Source: Acetobacter fabarum
Lineage (GTDB): Bacteria; Pseudomonadota; Alphaproteobacteria; Acetobacterales; Acetobacteraceae
Assembly (NCBI RefSeq): GCF_011516925.1
Contig: NZ_WOTG01000012.1
Coordinates: forward strand, 1 to 59,024
Length of the DNA stretch: 59,024 nucleotides
Direction of reading: 5' to 3'
A program made the position numbers and the translations under genes. The notes under the pieces were generated by a model. The model was not told where the DNA came from. It worked only from the letters and a program-made list of their open reading frames with translations, and made no database searches. Of the stretch, positions 45,279 to 54,866 are shown piece after piece; the stretch's first letter is position 1, and every line of letters starts with the position of its first letter.

Positions 45279-46198
45279 TGGTTGACCATGTAGAGCATAC
45301 GCTCCCTGACTATCGTATTCTGCCACCAGATGTGGCCGCACGTATGGAGCAGATCAAAAAGCGCGACTATGTTCTGGAAATTGAGCGTGTTACCAAGGTT
45401 TTTACACAAAAGCGTAACCGGACCGTAGCTCTGGATTCCATAGAGTTTGGTGTGCACCGGCGCGAACTGGTGTGTGTGGTTGGGCCTTCGGGGTGTGGCA
45501 AATCCACCCTGATCCGTATTCTCGCCGGACTGGAGGATGCCACTGAAGGGCGTATTCTCATGGACGGCAAGCCGGTCCGTGGTCCGGGGTCCGACCGGGG
45601 TATGGTCTTTCAGAAATACACGCTGTTCCCTTGGCTGGATGTTTGCCGCAACGTCATGTTCGGGATTGAGATGGGGGGCGTGGACCGGCTGGAAGCCCAG
45701 CGTCAGGCCATGCAGTGGCTCCAGATGATCGGGCTGGAACAGTTTGCGACCGCGTATCCGCACCAGCTTTCTGGTGGAATGCAGCAGCGTGTTGCCATTG
45801 CGCGTGCCCTTGCCGCATCCCCCCGCGTGCTGCTGATGGATGAATCCTTTAGCGCGCTGGATGCCCAGACACGCACAAAAATGCAGAACTACCTGATGGA
45901 GATCTGGCGCAAGATCGACATTACCATAGTCTTTATAACGCATGATCTGGACGAGGCCATTTATCTGGCTGACCGTATTCTGGTGCTTAAACCCCATCCC
46001 GGGCAGGTGGAGGAAGTGATTGAAGTACCGCTCTCCCGCCCCCGTCGTGCGGAACAGATGACATCGGCCGAGTTTCTGGCAACAAAGGCGCATCTGGAGG
46101 GGCTTATCCGTTCCTTTGGCACATCGGATGACATGGAGGAGGAGGAGGTAACAATTGATCTGCCGCTTCTCACCCTTGTAACAGACCAGGTCGAGTAG
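45278..46198 (+). CDS. ABC importer, ATPase
   Basis: A 306-residue ATPase: Walker A GPSGCGKST at 69-77, signature LSGGMQQR at 164-171 and Walker B 'LLMDES' with D188 E189. ATG 45278 overlaps the permease stop by one base. About 35 extra N-terminal residues and a 55-residue acidic C-terminal tail are additions to the core that also occur in carboxylase-linked systems. Confidence 0.92.
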   Translation: MVDHVEHTLPDYRILPPDVAARMEQIKKRDYVLEIERVTKVFTQKRNRTVALDSIEFGVHRRELVCVVGPSGCGKSTLIRILAGLEDATEGRILMDGKPVRGPGSDRGMVFQKYTLFPWLDVCRNVMFGIEMGGVDRLEAQRQAMQWLQMIGLEQFATAYPHQLSGGMQQRVAIARALAASPRVLLMDESFSALDAQTRTKMQNYLMEIWRKIDITIVFITHDLDEAIYLADRILVLKPHPGQVEEVIEVPLSRPRRAEQMTSAEFLATKAHLEGLIRSFGTSDDMEEEEVTIDLPLLTLVTDQVE

Positions 46199-46209
46199 GG
46201 AATACAAGC

Positions 46210-46680
46210 ATGAGTAGCAAGGAACAGATCAGCCGCGTCAGTATTTCCCTGTCGCCAAGCCTTCTGCATGAGCTTGATGCCATGGTGGCGGAAAAAGGTT
46301 ATGCCAGCCGCTCCCAGGCGATCCAGAACATTCTGCATCAGGAGCTTATGGCGTGCCGGCAGGAAAACGGCGATGAGCTGATGGCGGGTGTGATTATTCT
46401 TTTTTACAATAATGCCGCCACAAACCTGCAACAGAAACTTGCAGAGCTGCAATATGAAAACCTTGCAGAGGTTATCAGTTCACTGCACGTCAACCTCATT
46501 CGCAGGCAGACACTGGAAGTGCTGCTTGTTCAGGGCAAGGTTAAAAAACTGCAGGATATAGCAGACCAGTTTATCACGCAGCCCGGTGTTATTTCCGGAC
46601 GCCTGCATCTGATTGCCTCCCTGATCCCCCCCGTTCATGAAAAAGGGCGGGAACTTACACTTGATATGGAAGCGCCCTGA
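46210..46680 (+). CDS. NikR-like ribbon-helix-helix regulator lacking most nickel ligands
   Basis: A 156-residue protein. The ribbon-helix-helix is 'ISRVSISLSPSLLHELDAMV' then 'YASRSQAIQNILHQEL'. The ACT-like sensor domain follows (about 57-137), with 'GKVKKLQDIADQFITQPGVI' aligning to NikR's end. In E. coli NikR nickel is held by H76, H87, H89 and C95. Here only the equivalent of H87 remains (H93); N95 and T101 stand for H89 and C95, and the H76 region reads 'LQYENLAE'. It is therefore unlikely to sense nickel in the usual way and may sense the pathway substrate. It lies between the transporter and enzyme genes; a matching operator is at 43268-43295. Confidence 0.82.
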   Translation: MSSKEQISRVSISLSPSLLHELDAMVAEKGYASRSQAIQNILHQELMACRQENGDELMAGVIILFYNNAATNLQQKLAELQYENLAEVISSLHVNLIRRQTLEVLLVQGKVKKLQDIADQFITQPGVISGRLHLIASLIPPVHEKGRELTLDMEAP

Positions 46681-46719
46681 ACGCGCATTGCCATTCTTGC
46701 CTGAATACAGGAGATTTTC

Positions 46720-47523
46720 ATGCAAATAGACCAGCAAACCCCAGATTGGTACCGGGCCCGCTACAACCAGCTCCGGGATCAGGCGCTCCAGTCCGAAAAT
46801 ACGGTACGCCCCGCTGCAACCCCGATTGAAATGACCGAAACCAGTGTTCTGCACCGCGAAACCATACCCGGCGGGTGGTACTGGAGCACATTTGTGCCGC
46901 GTGGGCAGGCACTGCGCCTGATCAACACATCCGGCAACAATGGTGTGTCAGTCATGTTGTGGAATGCGGATGACCTGAGCGAACGCTACAACGCGGGCGA
47001 TACCATGAAGCTGCAATGGACCACCTGCCTGACCACAGGGCGTGTTCTGTTCTCTGATATGGGGCGCGTGCTGGCATCCGTTATTGGTGATAGCTGCGGG
47101 TTTAGCGATACGCTGGTGGGCGGGAGCACACCGCAAAGCAACCAGCGCAATTTTGGGTCTGCCGGTTTACGCAATACTCGCAACAACCTGCGCCTGACTG
47201 CGGGAAAATACGGCATGGCGCAGCATGATGTTGCCTCCTGCATTACGTTTTTCTCCCATATCAGCACGCAGGCCGATGGTAGCTTCAAATGGGTGGAAGG
47301 CGATGTGCACCCCGGCGCGCATGTGGACCTGCGGGCAGAAATGAACCTGCTTGTTGCCGTCTCCAACTGTCCGCACCCTCTGGCCCCGGATGCCAGTTTT
47401 GCACCGGCTCCTGTTGAGGCCGTGCGCTGGCAGGCTCCGGCCCCGGCGGCGGATGATCTGTGCCGGACGTTCAGCGAAGAAGCACGGCGCGGGTTTGATA
47501 ACACAGATATTCTCTTTGCCTGA
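46720..47523 (+). CDS. DUF1989 protein, urea-carboxylase-associated protein 1 (carboxyguanidine deiminase subunit candidate)
   Basis: A 267-residue DUF1989 protein ('ETIPGGWYWSTFVPRGQALR', 'VIGDSCGFSDTLVGG', 'GAHVDLRAEMNLLVAVSNCP'). Two DUF1989 proteins together (CgdA and CgdB) are known to form carboxyguanidine deiminase, which turns carboxyguanidine into allophanate. That step is needed if the substrate is guanidine rather than urea. This larger copy corresponds to the protein usually called UCA-associated protein 1. Cysteines in 'GDSCG' and 'SNCP' are conserved with the second copy and are likely metal or active-site residues. Confidence 0.82.
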   Translation: MQIDQQTPDWYRARYNQLRDQALQSENTVRPAATPIEMTETSVLHRETIPGGWYWSTFVPRGQALRLINTSGNNGVSVMLWNADDLSERYNAGDTMKLQWTTCLTTGRVLFSDMGRVLASVIGDSCGFSDTLVGGSTPQSNQRNFGSAGLRNTRNNLRLTAGKYGMAQHDVASCITFFSHISTQADGSFKWVEGDVHPGAHVDLRAEMNLLVAVSNCPHPLAPDASFAPAPVEAVRWQAPAPAADDLCRTFSEEARRGFDNTDILFA

Positions 47524-47539
47524 TCAGGGAGCCAGATTT

Positions 47540-48184
47540 ATGTCAGAACATGATCTCAGCAAGATTTTTTCCAATATTGTTCTTGATCAGCATGTGGCCG
47601 CGCGCACTCCGTGGTCGGGTCTGGTGCGCAAAGGGCAGGTTATCCGGATTATTGACCTGAAAAGCCAGCAGGCTGTGGATGCCCTTTTTTACAATGCCCA
47701 TGCCTACCATGAGCGCTACAGTGCGCAGGATACGCTGCTCAATCAGGGTTCGGCCTATATTGGCAAGGGAACCGGGCTGTATTCCAACGAAGGCAATGTG
47801 CTCATGACCGTGGTGGATGACACCTGCGGACGCCACGACACGCTGGCCGGGGCCTGTAGCTGTGAATCCAATACGGTGCGTTTTGGGCATGAGACCAAGT
47901 ACATGCATTCGTGCCGAGAAAACTTTCTGCTGGAAGTTGAAAAATACGGTATGAGCAAGCGCGACATTGTCAATAACGTCAATTTTTTCATGAATGTACC
48001 AGTCCTGCAAAATGGTGAACTGGTGATTGATGATGGCCTGTCCGACCCCGGCGGGTATGTGGACCTGCGCGCGGAAATGGACACGCTTGTGGTTATTTCC
48101 AACTGTCCGCAGGTCAACAACCCCTGCAACGGTTTTGTGCCGACCCCCATCCGCGTCGTTATCGGCGACCCTGTTTCCATCTGA
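47540..48184 (+). CDS. DUF1989 protein, urea-carboxylase-associated protein 2 (carboxyguanidine deiminase subunit candidate)
   Basis: A 214-residue DUF1989 protein starting at ATG 47540 (CAGGGAG upstream). Shared motifs with the preceding gene are 'VDDTCGRHDTLAGACSCES', 'EKYGMSKRDIVNNVNFFMNV' and 'GGYVDLRAEMDTLVVISNCP'. It is shorter at both ends. The 16-base gap and the sequence similarity suggest an old tandem duplication whose products form a heteromer. The carboxylase starts 18 bases downstream. Confidence 0.85.
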   Translation: MSEHDLSKIFSNIVLDQHVAARTPWSGLVRKGQVIRIIDLKSQQAVDALFYNAHAYHERYSAQDTLLNQGSAYIGKGTGLYSNEGNVLMTVVDDTCGRHDTLAGACSCESNTVRFGHETKYMHSCRENFLLEVEKYGMSKRDIVNNVNFFMNVPVLQNGELVIDDGLSDPGGYVDLRAEMDTLVVISNCPQVNNPCNGFVPTPIRVVIGDPVSI

Positions 48185-48202
48185 CCGTTCGGACTGCCTG
48201 CC

Positions 48203-51200
48203 ATGTTCACAAAGGTTCTTATTGCCAACCGCGGAGAAATCGTACGCCGTGTCGGCCGGACACTCAAACGGATGGGAATTGCCTCCGTTGCTGTGTGCTC
48301 CGAGGCAGACCGGTTTACGCCACCGGTGCTGGAGGCCGATGAATCCATTCTGATCGGGCCTGCCGCGGTAAGCGACAGCTACCTGAACATGGATGCCATT
48401 TTGCAGGCATGTGCCACCACAGGTGCGCAGGCAGTCCACCCCGGTTACGGCTTTTTGAGCGAACGGGCCGAATTTGCGGAAAAACTGGCAGCTCAGGGCA
48501 TACGCTTTATGGGGCCACGGCCCGAGCATATGCGGGCTTTTGGCCTTAAACACACCGCGCGTGATCTGGCTAAACAGAACAATGTGCCGCTCCTGCCGGG
48601 CACGGATATTCTGAACAGTGTGGAAGAAGCGCTGGAGGCCGCCGCTGGCATTGGGTACCCGGTCATGCTCAAAAGCACGGCAGGTGGTGGCGGCATTGGC
48701 ATGCAGATCTGCCATAACGAGGCCGAACTGCGCGACTGCTTTGCCGCTGTTTCGCGCATGGGGGGGAACAATTTTGGCGATGCGCGGGTGTTTTTGGAAA
48801 AATTCATTGCCTGCGCGCGGCATGTGGAAGTGCAGATTTTTGGGGATGGCCGCGGGAACATTCTCACACTAGGTGAGCGCGACTGCTCCCTCCAGCGCCG
48901 CAACCAGAAAGTGATAGAGGAAACCCCAGCCCCGGGCCTGTCCGAAGCAACACGCGTGGGCCTGCGGAACGCAGCACGGGCCTTGTGTGCGGCCGTTGCG
49001 TATGAGTCCGCTGGCACGGTGGAGTTTATTTACGATACGGAAAGTGGTGAGTTCTATTTCCTTGAGGTCAACACAAGGCTTCAGGTTGAACACTGCGTTA
49101 CGGAAGAAATTTTCGGGATTGATCTGGTCGAGTGGATGATCAGGCAGGCCGATGGCACTCTGGTTCTGCCAGCGCAGGAAAGTCTGGTGCCCAAAGGGGC
49201 TGCTGTAGAAGCGCGGATTTATGCCGAGAACGCAGCAGAGAACTTTCGCCCCTCTACCGGGCGGCTGACCGAGGTCAGCTTTGCACCAGGTGTGCGCGTG
49301 GATGGCTGGATAGAAACCGGGACCGAGGTCACCCCGTACTATGACCCGATGCTGGCCAAAATTATTGCCCGAGGTGCCACGCGGGAGGAGGCTTTTGCCA
49401 ACCTGCATGCAGCACTGACCACAACCCGGATCAGCGGTCTGGAAAGTAATCTGGATTATCTGCGCGCAGTTACGGCGGATGATGCCGTGCGTGCAGGGGC
49501 TGTTTTTACAGGGCTGCTCAACAGTTTTGCCTATACACCCGCTACGGTGGAAGTGATTGCACCGGGCCTTCAGTCCACGGTGCAGGACTGGCCGGGCCGC
49601 GTGGGGTACTGGGATGTGGGGGTCCCTCCCAGTGGCCCTATGGACGACCGGAACTTCCGTCTGGCCAACCAGATTGTGGGGAATGCGCAGGGTGTGCCAG
49701 CACTGGAGTTTACGGCTACTGGCCCGGTGCTGCGGTTTAACACGGACGCTGTTATCGGCCTGTCTGGCGCATTCATGCCCGCTACGCTGGATGGCGTGGA
49801 GGTGCCCTACTGGGAGCCGGTTACGGTGCAGGCGGGGCAGGTTCTGGCGCTGGGGCAGATCAAGGGGGCAGGGCATCGCACATATCTTGCCGTGCGTGGG
49901 GGTATTGATGCCCCACTTTACCTTGGGTCCAGTGCCACGTTCATGCTGGGCCAGTTTGGTGGGCATGCAACCGGGCAGCTCCGCACGGGGGATGTGCTGC
50001 GTCTGGCCAAACCTGCGACCAATGCGGCGGCCCCAGTGGCCATTGCCCCACAGGACCGGCCTGAGCTGACCCGTACATGGACCCTCGGGGTCATGTATGG
50101 CCCGCATGGTGCGCCTGATTTCTTTCTGGATGAAGATATCGAAACCCTGTTTTCCAGTGAATACGAAGTACACTTCAACAGCGCACGTACCGGTGTACGC
50201 CTGATCGGGCCCAAACCACGCTGGGCCAGAACAGATGGGGGGGAAGCCGGTCTGCATCCTTCCAACATTCACGATAACGCATATGCCATTGGGGCCATCG
50301 ACTTTACCGGGGATATGCCCATCCTGCTTGGGCCGGATGGGCCAAGTCTGGGCGGTTTTGTGTGCCCCGCGGTGCTGACCAGTGATGAACTGTGGAAAAT
50401 GGGGCAACTGCATCCGGGGGACAAGGTGCGTTTCCAGCGCATACAGCCCAAGCCGGTCAGTGTATCCTTCCTGCCTGAACCTATTGCGGGGGATAGCCCC
50501 ATCCTGTTCCGTTCGGAAGGGGAAATCCCGGTTGTGTACCGCCGTGCGGGGGATTGTTACCTTCTGCTCGAATTTGGTCCGCCGGAACTGGATATTGCCC
50601 TGCGCCTGCGTGTGCAGCTTGTGCTGGAGCGGCTCAGGGCCGCAGCAGTAGAAGGGATTGTGGACCTTACTCCGGGTATTCGTTCGCTTCAGGTCCATTA
50701 CAATCCGCAGGTGCTCCCCCTGCCGGTCTTGCTGGAACGGCTGCATGGTATTGAACAGGCCCTGCCCTCGGGCGAGGATGATATTGTTGTGCCCAGCCGC
50801 ATCGTGTACCTCCCCGTTTCGTGGGATGACGAGCAGGCCCGGCTGGCCATGCAGCGGTATCAGGAACTGGTGCGCCCCAATGCGCCGTGGTGCCCGTCCA
50901 ATATCGAGTTTATCCGCCGGATTAATGGTCTTGCTTCCATAGACGCGGTCAAGGAGATCATTTTCAATGCGTCCTACCTCGTTATGGGGTTGGGGGACGT
51001 GTATCTGGGGGCACCCGTGGCCACCCCCATTGACCCGCGGCACAGGCTGGTCACAACCAAATACAACCCCGCACGCACATGGACCCCGGATAATGTTGTG
51101 GGTATTGGCGGCAGTTACATGTGCATTTACGGTATGGAAGGGCCGGGGGGCTACCAGCTTTTTGGCCGCACGACCCAAGTCTGGAATACATGGCGCACAA

Positions 51201-51742
51201 CAGATGTGTTCCATGAAAATACACCGTGGCTCCTGCGGTTTTTTGACCAGATACGCTTCTACCCCGTCTCGCACGATGAGCTGATGGAGGCACGGGCTGC
51301 TTTCCCCTACGGTCGTTTTTCCGTCAGGATTGAGGAAACACAGTTCAGCCTGTCGGAATACCGGGCTTTTCTGGAAGCCAACAAGTCCGAAATCGCTCAG
51401 GCCTGCGCCCGCCAGCAGGCCGCCTTTGAGGCGGAACGTCAGGACTGGATTGCAAAAGGCCTTGATACGTTTGAGGAGGAAGCAAACACCACGCAGGCCG
51501 ATGAATCCATTCTGCCCGAAGGGTATATGGGCGTGGACAGCCCTGTGCCGGGCAGTGTGTGGCAGCTCAAGGTTGCTGTGGGGGATCACGTAAAGGCAGG
51601 TGATGCCGTTGCGATTATTGAATCCATGAAAACGGAAATGAAGATCATCTCCCCCGCAACCGGTGTGGTGAAAGACATTCTGTGCCGCAAAGGCCGCGAG
51701 GTGCGTGGAGGTGAGCGGATTATGGTGGTCTGCACGGACTAA
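48203..51742 (+). CDS. Biotin-dependent urea/guanidine carboxylase
   Basis: A 1179-residue multidomain enzyme. Biotin carboxylase covers about residues 1-450 ('FTKVLIANRGEIVRRVGRTL', ATP-grasp loop 'KSTAGGGGIGMQ', 'VNTRLQVEHCVTEEI'). The carboxyltransferase (KipA/AHS2 then KipI/AHS1) covers about 465-1000, with 'GLGDVYLGAPVATPIDPRHR'. The biotinyl domain has K1143 in 'ESMKTEM'. It carboxylates urea to allophanate, or guanidine to carboxyguanidine; the two flanking DUF1989 genes favour guanidine. Key substrate-pocket residues would decide between the two, and I cannot map them safely without an alignment. Confidence 0.92.
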   Translation: MFTKVLIANRGEIVRRVGRTLKRMGIASVAVCSEADRFTPPVLEADESILIGPAAVSDSYLNMDAILQACATTGAQAVHPGYGFLSERAEFAEKLAAQGIRFMGPRPEHMRAFGLKHTARDLAKQNNVPLLPGTDILNSVEEALEAAAGIGYPVMLKSTAGGGGIGMQICHNEAELRDCFAAVSRMGGNNFGDARVFLEKFIACARHVEVQIFGDGRGNILTLGERDCSLQRRNQKVIEETPAPGLSEATRVGLRNAARALCAAVAYESAGTVEFIYDTESGEFYFLEVNTRLQVEHCVTEEIFGIDLVEWMIRQADGTLVLPAQESLVPKGAAVEARIYAENAAENFRPSTGRLTEVSFAPGVRVDGWIETGTEVTPYYDPMLAKIIARGATREEAFANLHAALTTTRISGLESNLDYLRAVTADDAVRAGAVFTGLLNSFAYTPATVEVIAPGLQSTVQDWPGRVGYWDVGVPPSGPMDDRNFRLANQIVGNAQGVPALEFTATGPVLRFNTDAVIGLSGAFMPATLDGVEVPYWEPVTVQAGQVLALGQIKGAGHRTYLAVRGGIDAPLYLGSSATFMLGQFGGHATGQLRTGDVLRLAKPATNAAAPVAIAPQDRPELTRTWTLGVMYGPHGAPDFFLDEDIETLFSSEYEVHFNSARTGVRLIGPKPRWARTDGGEAGLHPSNIHDNAYAIGAIDFTGDMPILLGPDGPSLGGFVCPAVLTSDELWKMGQLHPGDKVRFQRIQPKPVSVSFLPEPIAGDSPILFRSEGEIPVVYRRAGDCYLLLEFGPPELDIALRLRVQLVLERLRAAAVEGIVDLTPGIRSLQVHYNPQVLPLPVLLERLHGIEQALPSGEDDIVVPSRIVYLPVSWDDEQARLAMQRYQELVRPNAPWCPSNIEFIRRINGLASIDAVKEIIFNASYLVMGLGDVYLGAPVATPIDPRHRLVTTKYNPARTWTPDNVVGIGGSYMCIYGMEGPGGYQLFGRTTQVWNTWRTTDVFHENTPWLLRFFDQIRFYPVSHDELMEARAAFPYGRFSVRIEETQFSLSEYRAFLEANKSEIAQACARQQAAFEAERQDWIAKGLDTFEEEANTTQADESILPEGYMGVDSPVPGSVWQLKVAVGDHVKAGDAVAIIESMKTEMKIISPATGVVKDILCRKGREVRGGERIMVVCTD

Positions 51743-51786
51743 CCCCCACCCACACACGCCAGAACCTGTAGGCAAGGACAAACATT

Positions 51787-53583
51787 ATGACATTTCCTGA
51801 TATGTTGCAGATTGACTACCTCCTGACTGCCTGCCGGAACGGGGCACTCACCCCGACAGATATTGTCAGGGAGGTTCTGGCGCGTGTACATGCCTATGCT
51901 TCCGTGGATGCGGCGGTGTGGATCAACCTTGTGCCTGCCGAGCGCCTGCTGGCCAGAGCGGCAGAGCTGGAAAAACAACCGGTCGCGAACCTGCCGCTTT
52001 ATGGTGTGCCCTTTGCGGTTAAAGACAACATTGATGTTGCTGGCCTGCCAACAACCGCAGCCTGCCCGGCCTTTGCCTATGACGCCACGGAAAGTGCCGA
52101 AGTTGTCCGTCGGCTGGAAGCCGCAGGGGCTATTGTTATTGGCAAGACCAATCTGGACCAGTTTGCAACAGGGCTGGTTGGCATGCGCTCCCCGTATGGG
52201 CAGCCTCATTGTGTGTTCAGTGCGAAGCATGTGTCCGGTGGTTCAAGTTCCGGCTCTGCCGTGGCGGTTGCTGCGGGGCTGGTGTCATTCGCATTGGGGA
52301 CCGACACAGCGGGTTCAGGGCGTGTGCCTGCGGCGTTTAACAACATTGTAGGGCTTAAACCCTCCCGTGGGGTGCTCAGCACGACAGGTCTTGTGCCTGC
52401 GTGTGAATCTCTGGACTGTATTTCCGTCTTTGCTGCCTCAGCAGCAGATGCGTGGCGGGTTGAGCAGCTTGCCATGGCGCCGGATGCCCATGCGCCGTAC
52501 TCACGCGCCATGGTGTCACGCAGGTTGGCGGCGGATACGTTCCGCTTTGGTGTTCTGCGGCAGAAAGATCGTTTTTTTGATGGTTGCACCGCCAATGCAG
52601 CACTCTATGACCGTGCCATCCGCCAGCTTGTGGAACTGGGGGGTACTGCGGTCGAACTGGATTTTGCACCGTTAAAGGAAACAGCCGAGCTGCTCTATAG
52701 TGGTCCATTCGTTGTGGAGCGCCTGGCCGCCATTGCGGACTTCTATCACGCACATCGTGCGGATATGGACCCAACGGTTGGCGCCATCATGGACGGCGCG
52801 ACCCGCTATTCCGCAACCGATGTGTTTAAAGGGATTTACCGCCAGCACCTGCTTAAACAGGTGGCGGACCGGATGTGGGCGGATTTTGATGTCATGCTGC
52901 TCCCCACCGCTCCGCGGCTTGTCAGCCGGGAGGAGGTTATTGCGCAACCAGTTGCTGCCAACAGCATGCTTGGCACCTACACCAACTTTGTTAATCTGTT
53001 GGATATGGCTGCCTGTGCCGTACCAGCCGGGTTTGGGCCGGATGGCCTGCCATTCGGGGTAACCTTTATTGGTCCGGCTTTTAGCGACCATGACCTTGCA
53101 GTCCTTGCCGGGCGCTTCCATGCGGCGGCGCATAATACCAGCGGAGTGTTCCGCAATGCGGTTCTGCCACTGGTGGACAATGCCCCTGTGCCAGCACCGG
53201 GTAATGTGCTGCTGGCTGTTGTTGGCGCGCATCTCAAAGGTTTTCCGCTCCATTGGCAACTGGAGAAGGAACACGCCATTCTGCGTGCCACAACCCGTAC
53301 GGCACCTGACTACCGCCTTTTTGCACTGCCGGATGCCTCTCCCCCCAAGCCCGGCCTGGTGCGGGAAAAAGGTTTTGTTGGTCCCGGTCTGGAAGTTGAG
53401 GTTTACGAGCTGGATGCAGCAGGTTTTGGCCGCTTTGTTGCCGGCCTGCCGCAACCTATGGCTATTGGTAAAATATCGCTGGCAGATGGGAGCGAGGTCT
53501 GTGGTTTTTTGTGCAGCGAGGCTGTTGCACGGAGCGGTAAGGAGATTACTGCCAGTGGCGGGTGGCGTTACGCAAAACTCTAA
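51787..53583 (+). CDS. atzF: Allophanate hydrolase (AtzF-type)
   Basis: A 598-residue protein with an amidase-signature domain (catalytic K79 in 'PFAVKDNID', the cis-serine in 'SGGSSSGSA' near 150-158 and nucleophile Ser177 in 'DTAGSGRVP'). A C-terminal domain of about 130 residues with 'FVGPGLEVEVYEL' follows. The family splits allophanate to ammonia and carbon dioxide, the last step of the pathway. Starts 44 bases after the carboxylase. Confidence 0.93.
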   Translation: MTFPDMLQIDYLLTACRNGALTPTDIVREVLARVHAYASVDAAVWINLVPAERLLARAAELEKQPVANLPLYGVPFAVKDNIDVAGLPTTAACPAFAYDATESAEVVRRLEAAGAIVIGKTNLDQFATGLVGMRSPYGQPHCVFSAKHVSGGSSSGSAVAVAAGLVSFALGTDTAGSGRVPAAFNNIVGLKPSRGVLSTTGLVPACESLDCISVFAASAADAWRVEQLAMAPDAHAPYSRAMVSRRLAADTFRFGVLRQKDRFFDGCTANAALYDRAIRQLVELGGTAVELDFAPLKETAELLYSGPFVVERLAAIADFYHAHRADMDPTVGAIMDGATRYSATDVFKGIYRQHLLKQVADRMWADFDVMLLPTAPRLVSREEVIAQPVAANSMLGTYTNFVNLLDMAACAVPAGFGPDGLPFGVTFIGPAFSDHDLAVLAGRFHAAAHNTSGVFRNAVLPLVDNAPVPAPGNVLLAVVGAHLKGFPLHWQLEKEHAILRATTRTAPDYRLFALPDASPPKPGLVREKGFVGPGLEVEVYELDAAGFGRFVAGLPQPMAIGKISLADGSEVCGFLCSEAVARSGKEITASGGWRYAKL

Positions 53584-53628
53584 CTTCTATTTTTTGGAAA
53601 ACTGTTTTAAAAATTAAAGGATTTTGCG

Positions 53629-53648
53629 GCATGCATGGTTTTGCATGC
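53629..53648. other. Hairpin after the carboxylase operon
   Basis: GCATGCA and TGCATGC separated by six bases. No T-run follows, so it may be an attenuator, an RNA end-protecting hairpin or a protein site. It lies 45 bases past the allophanate hydrolase stop. Confidence 0.35.
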
Positions 53649-53795
53649 TGCAAATGCCGTTGCCTGCAAAGCCGGTCCCTATGAGTTGATTGGGCAGCAA
53701 GGCAAGGGCATGGTGTTGTGTGTGCCTGAACGTGCCTGAAACCATTGGCTGAAAAATTCGTTTTATAATCAGTCAAGTCAACGCAGGGGTATCAC

Positions 53796-54185
53796 ATGCC
53801 GCTTCTTCATTTCCATGTCATCAAAGGGCGGAAGCCTGAAGCCATTCGTGCATTGCTGGATACGGCGCATGAAGCCATGCTGGAAGCATTCAAGGTGCCC
53901 GCGCGCGACCGTTATCAGATTGTCACCGAGCATGAGCGGGATCATATGGTCATTGAAGATACCGGGCTGGGTATCCCCCGGACCGATCAGGTCGTGCTGT
54001 TGCAGATTACTTCGCGCCCACGCTCCAAGGAGCAGATAACAGCTTTTTACAAGCTGCTGGCCGAACGGCTGCATGAACGCTGTGGTCTGGCTCCATCGGA
54101 CCTTGTGGTGTCCATTGTGCAGAATGCAGATGAGCACTGGAGCTTTGGGCTGGGTCGCGCCCAGTTTGTAACGGGCGAGCTGTAA
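53796..54185 (+). CDS. Tautomerase-family protein
   Basis: A 129-residue protein starting 'MPLLHFHVIKGRKPEAIRAL'; after methionine removal Pro1 would be the catalytic base, as in the 4-oxalocrotonate tautomerase superfamily. Length matches the 'tautomerase_2' group. Downstream of the carboxylase operon by 212 bases with its own Shine-Dalgarno (CGCAGGGG), so probably an independent gene. Substrate unknown. Confidence 0.85.
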   Translation: MPLLHFHVIKGRKPEAIRALLDTAHEAMLEAFKVPARDRYQIVTEHERDHMVIEDTGLGIPRTDQVVLLQITSRPRSKEQITAFYKLLAERLHERCGLAPSDLVVSIVQNADEHWSFGLGRAQFVTGEL

Positions 54186-54273
54186 GCCCAGGCCCTGCTT
54201 GCGCGTGCTCACCTATGGGGGCACGCCAGTTTATACCGTCATTGCTGGGATTACCCCCCGGCCTGTGCAGGTC

Positions 54274-54801
54274 CTAGGGATTGTCCCACCCAGAGCGGAA
54301 TGTCGGGCTGATGGCAAATTGCGGTTCAATCCTGTCCATGTGCCGGTGTGCGTCAAAACAGCCAAGTGCAAATTCCACTGTGCCGTCACATTGCCGGGCA
54401 TGCTGGCCCGCTACGGCGTTTAGCCAGTAAATGGCTCCCTTCCGGCGCTCCCCATGCTGGCCGCCCAGCCAGCGGTTCCACTGCCTGCGCGCAGTCTGCC
54501 CAGCCTTGTAGGAGGCGGCATTGCGGTCCATTTGGGGGGAGGGAGCTGATTGCGCCATAATAATATTGTCAGGCGGAGGTGGGGAGCCCGCCAGAATACG
54601 CAGGCCGAGTGTAACGGTAATGACCGCAACCAGGCTGACCAGACAACTGCGGATTATACGTGTTTCCCGCTGTTGTGGGGTGGGGGGCACGCTAATGGCG
54701 GCCAGCGCCCTGTTGGCTTTTTTCTCACAACGTGCGCAACAGTAAGGGGCATGGGCAGTGTTGAGCATCTCCCGCTCGCACCATGCACAATGTATGTTCA
54801 T
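54274..54801 (-). CDS. Zinc-ribbon membrane protein of unknown function
   Basis: A 175-residue protein from ATG 54801 (GGGGAC before it; a TTG 15 bases up is a weaker choice). The N-terminus has a CxxC...CxxC zinc ribbon ('IHCAWCEREM', 'PYCCARCEKKA'), one membrane helix lies at about residues 52-72, and a C-terminal part outside is rich in W, R and H, with 'QTARRQWNRWLGGQHGERRK'. This design is seen in small regulators of periplasmic processes but I recognise no family. Confidence 0.7.
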   Translation of the reverse strand: MNIHCAWCEREMLNTAHAPYCCARCEKKANRALAAISVPPTPQQRETRIIRSCLVSLVAVITVTLGLRILAGSPPPPDNIIMAQSAPSPQMDRNAASYKAGQTARRQWNRWLGGQHGERRKGAIYWLNAVAGQHARQCDGTVEFALGCFDAHRHMDRIEPQFAISPTFRSGWDNP

Positions 54802-54866
54802 CCATGTCCCCGGCAATGCGTGCCGCTTGTATAATGGAAGCTGCTTCCGCGCGCCTGATATAGATC

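Noticed and set aside
48869..51781. 970-codon open frame on the minus strand opposite the carboxylase gene
   Set aside because: It mirrors a GC-rich coding gene with full family motifs on the plus strand; its product has no domain and is rich in His, Arg and Pro.
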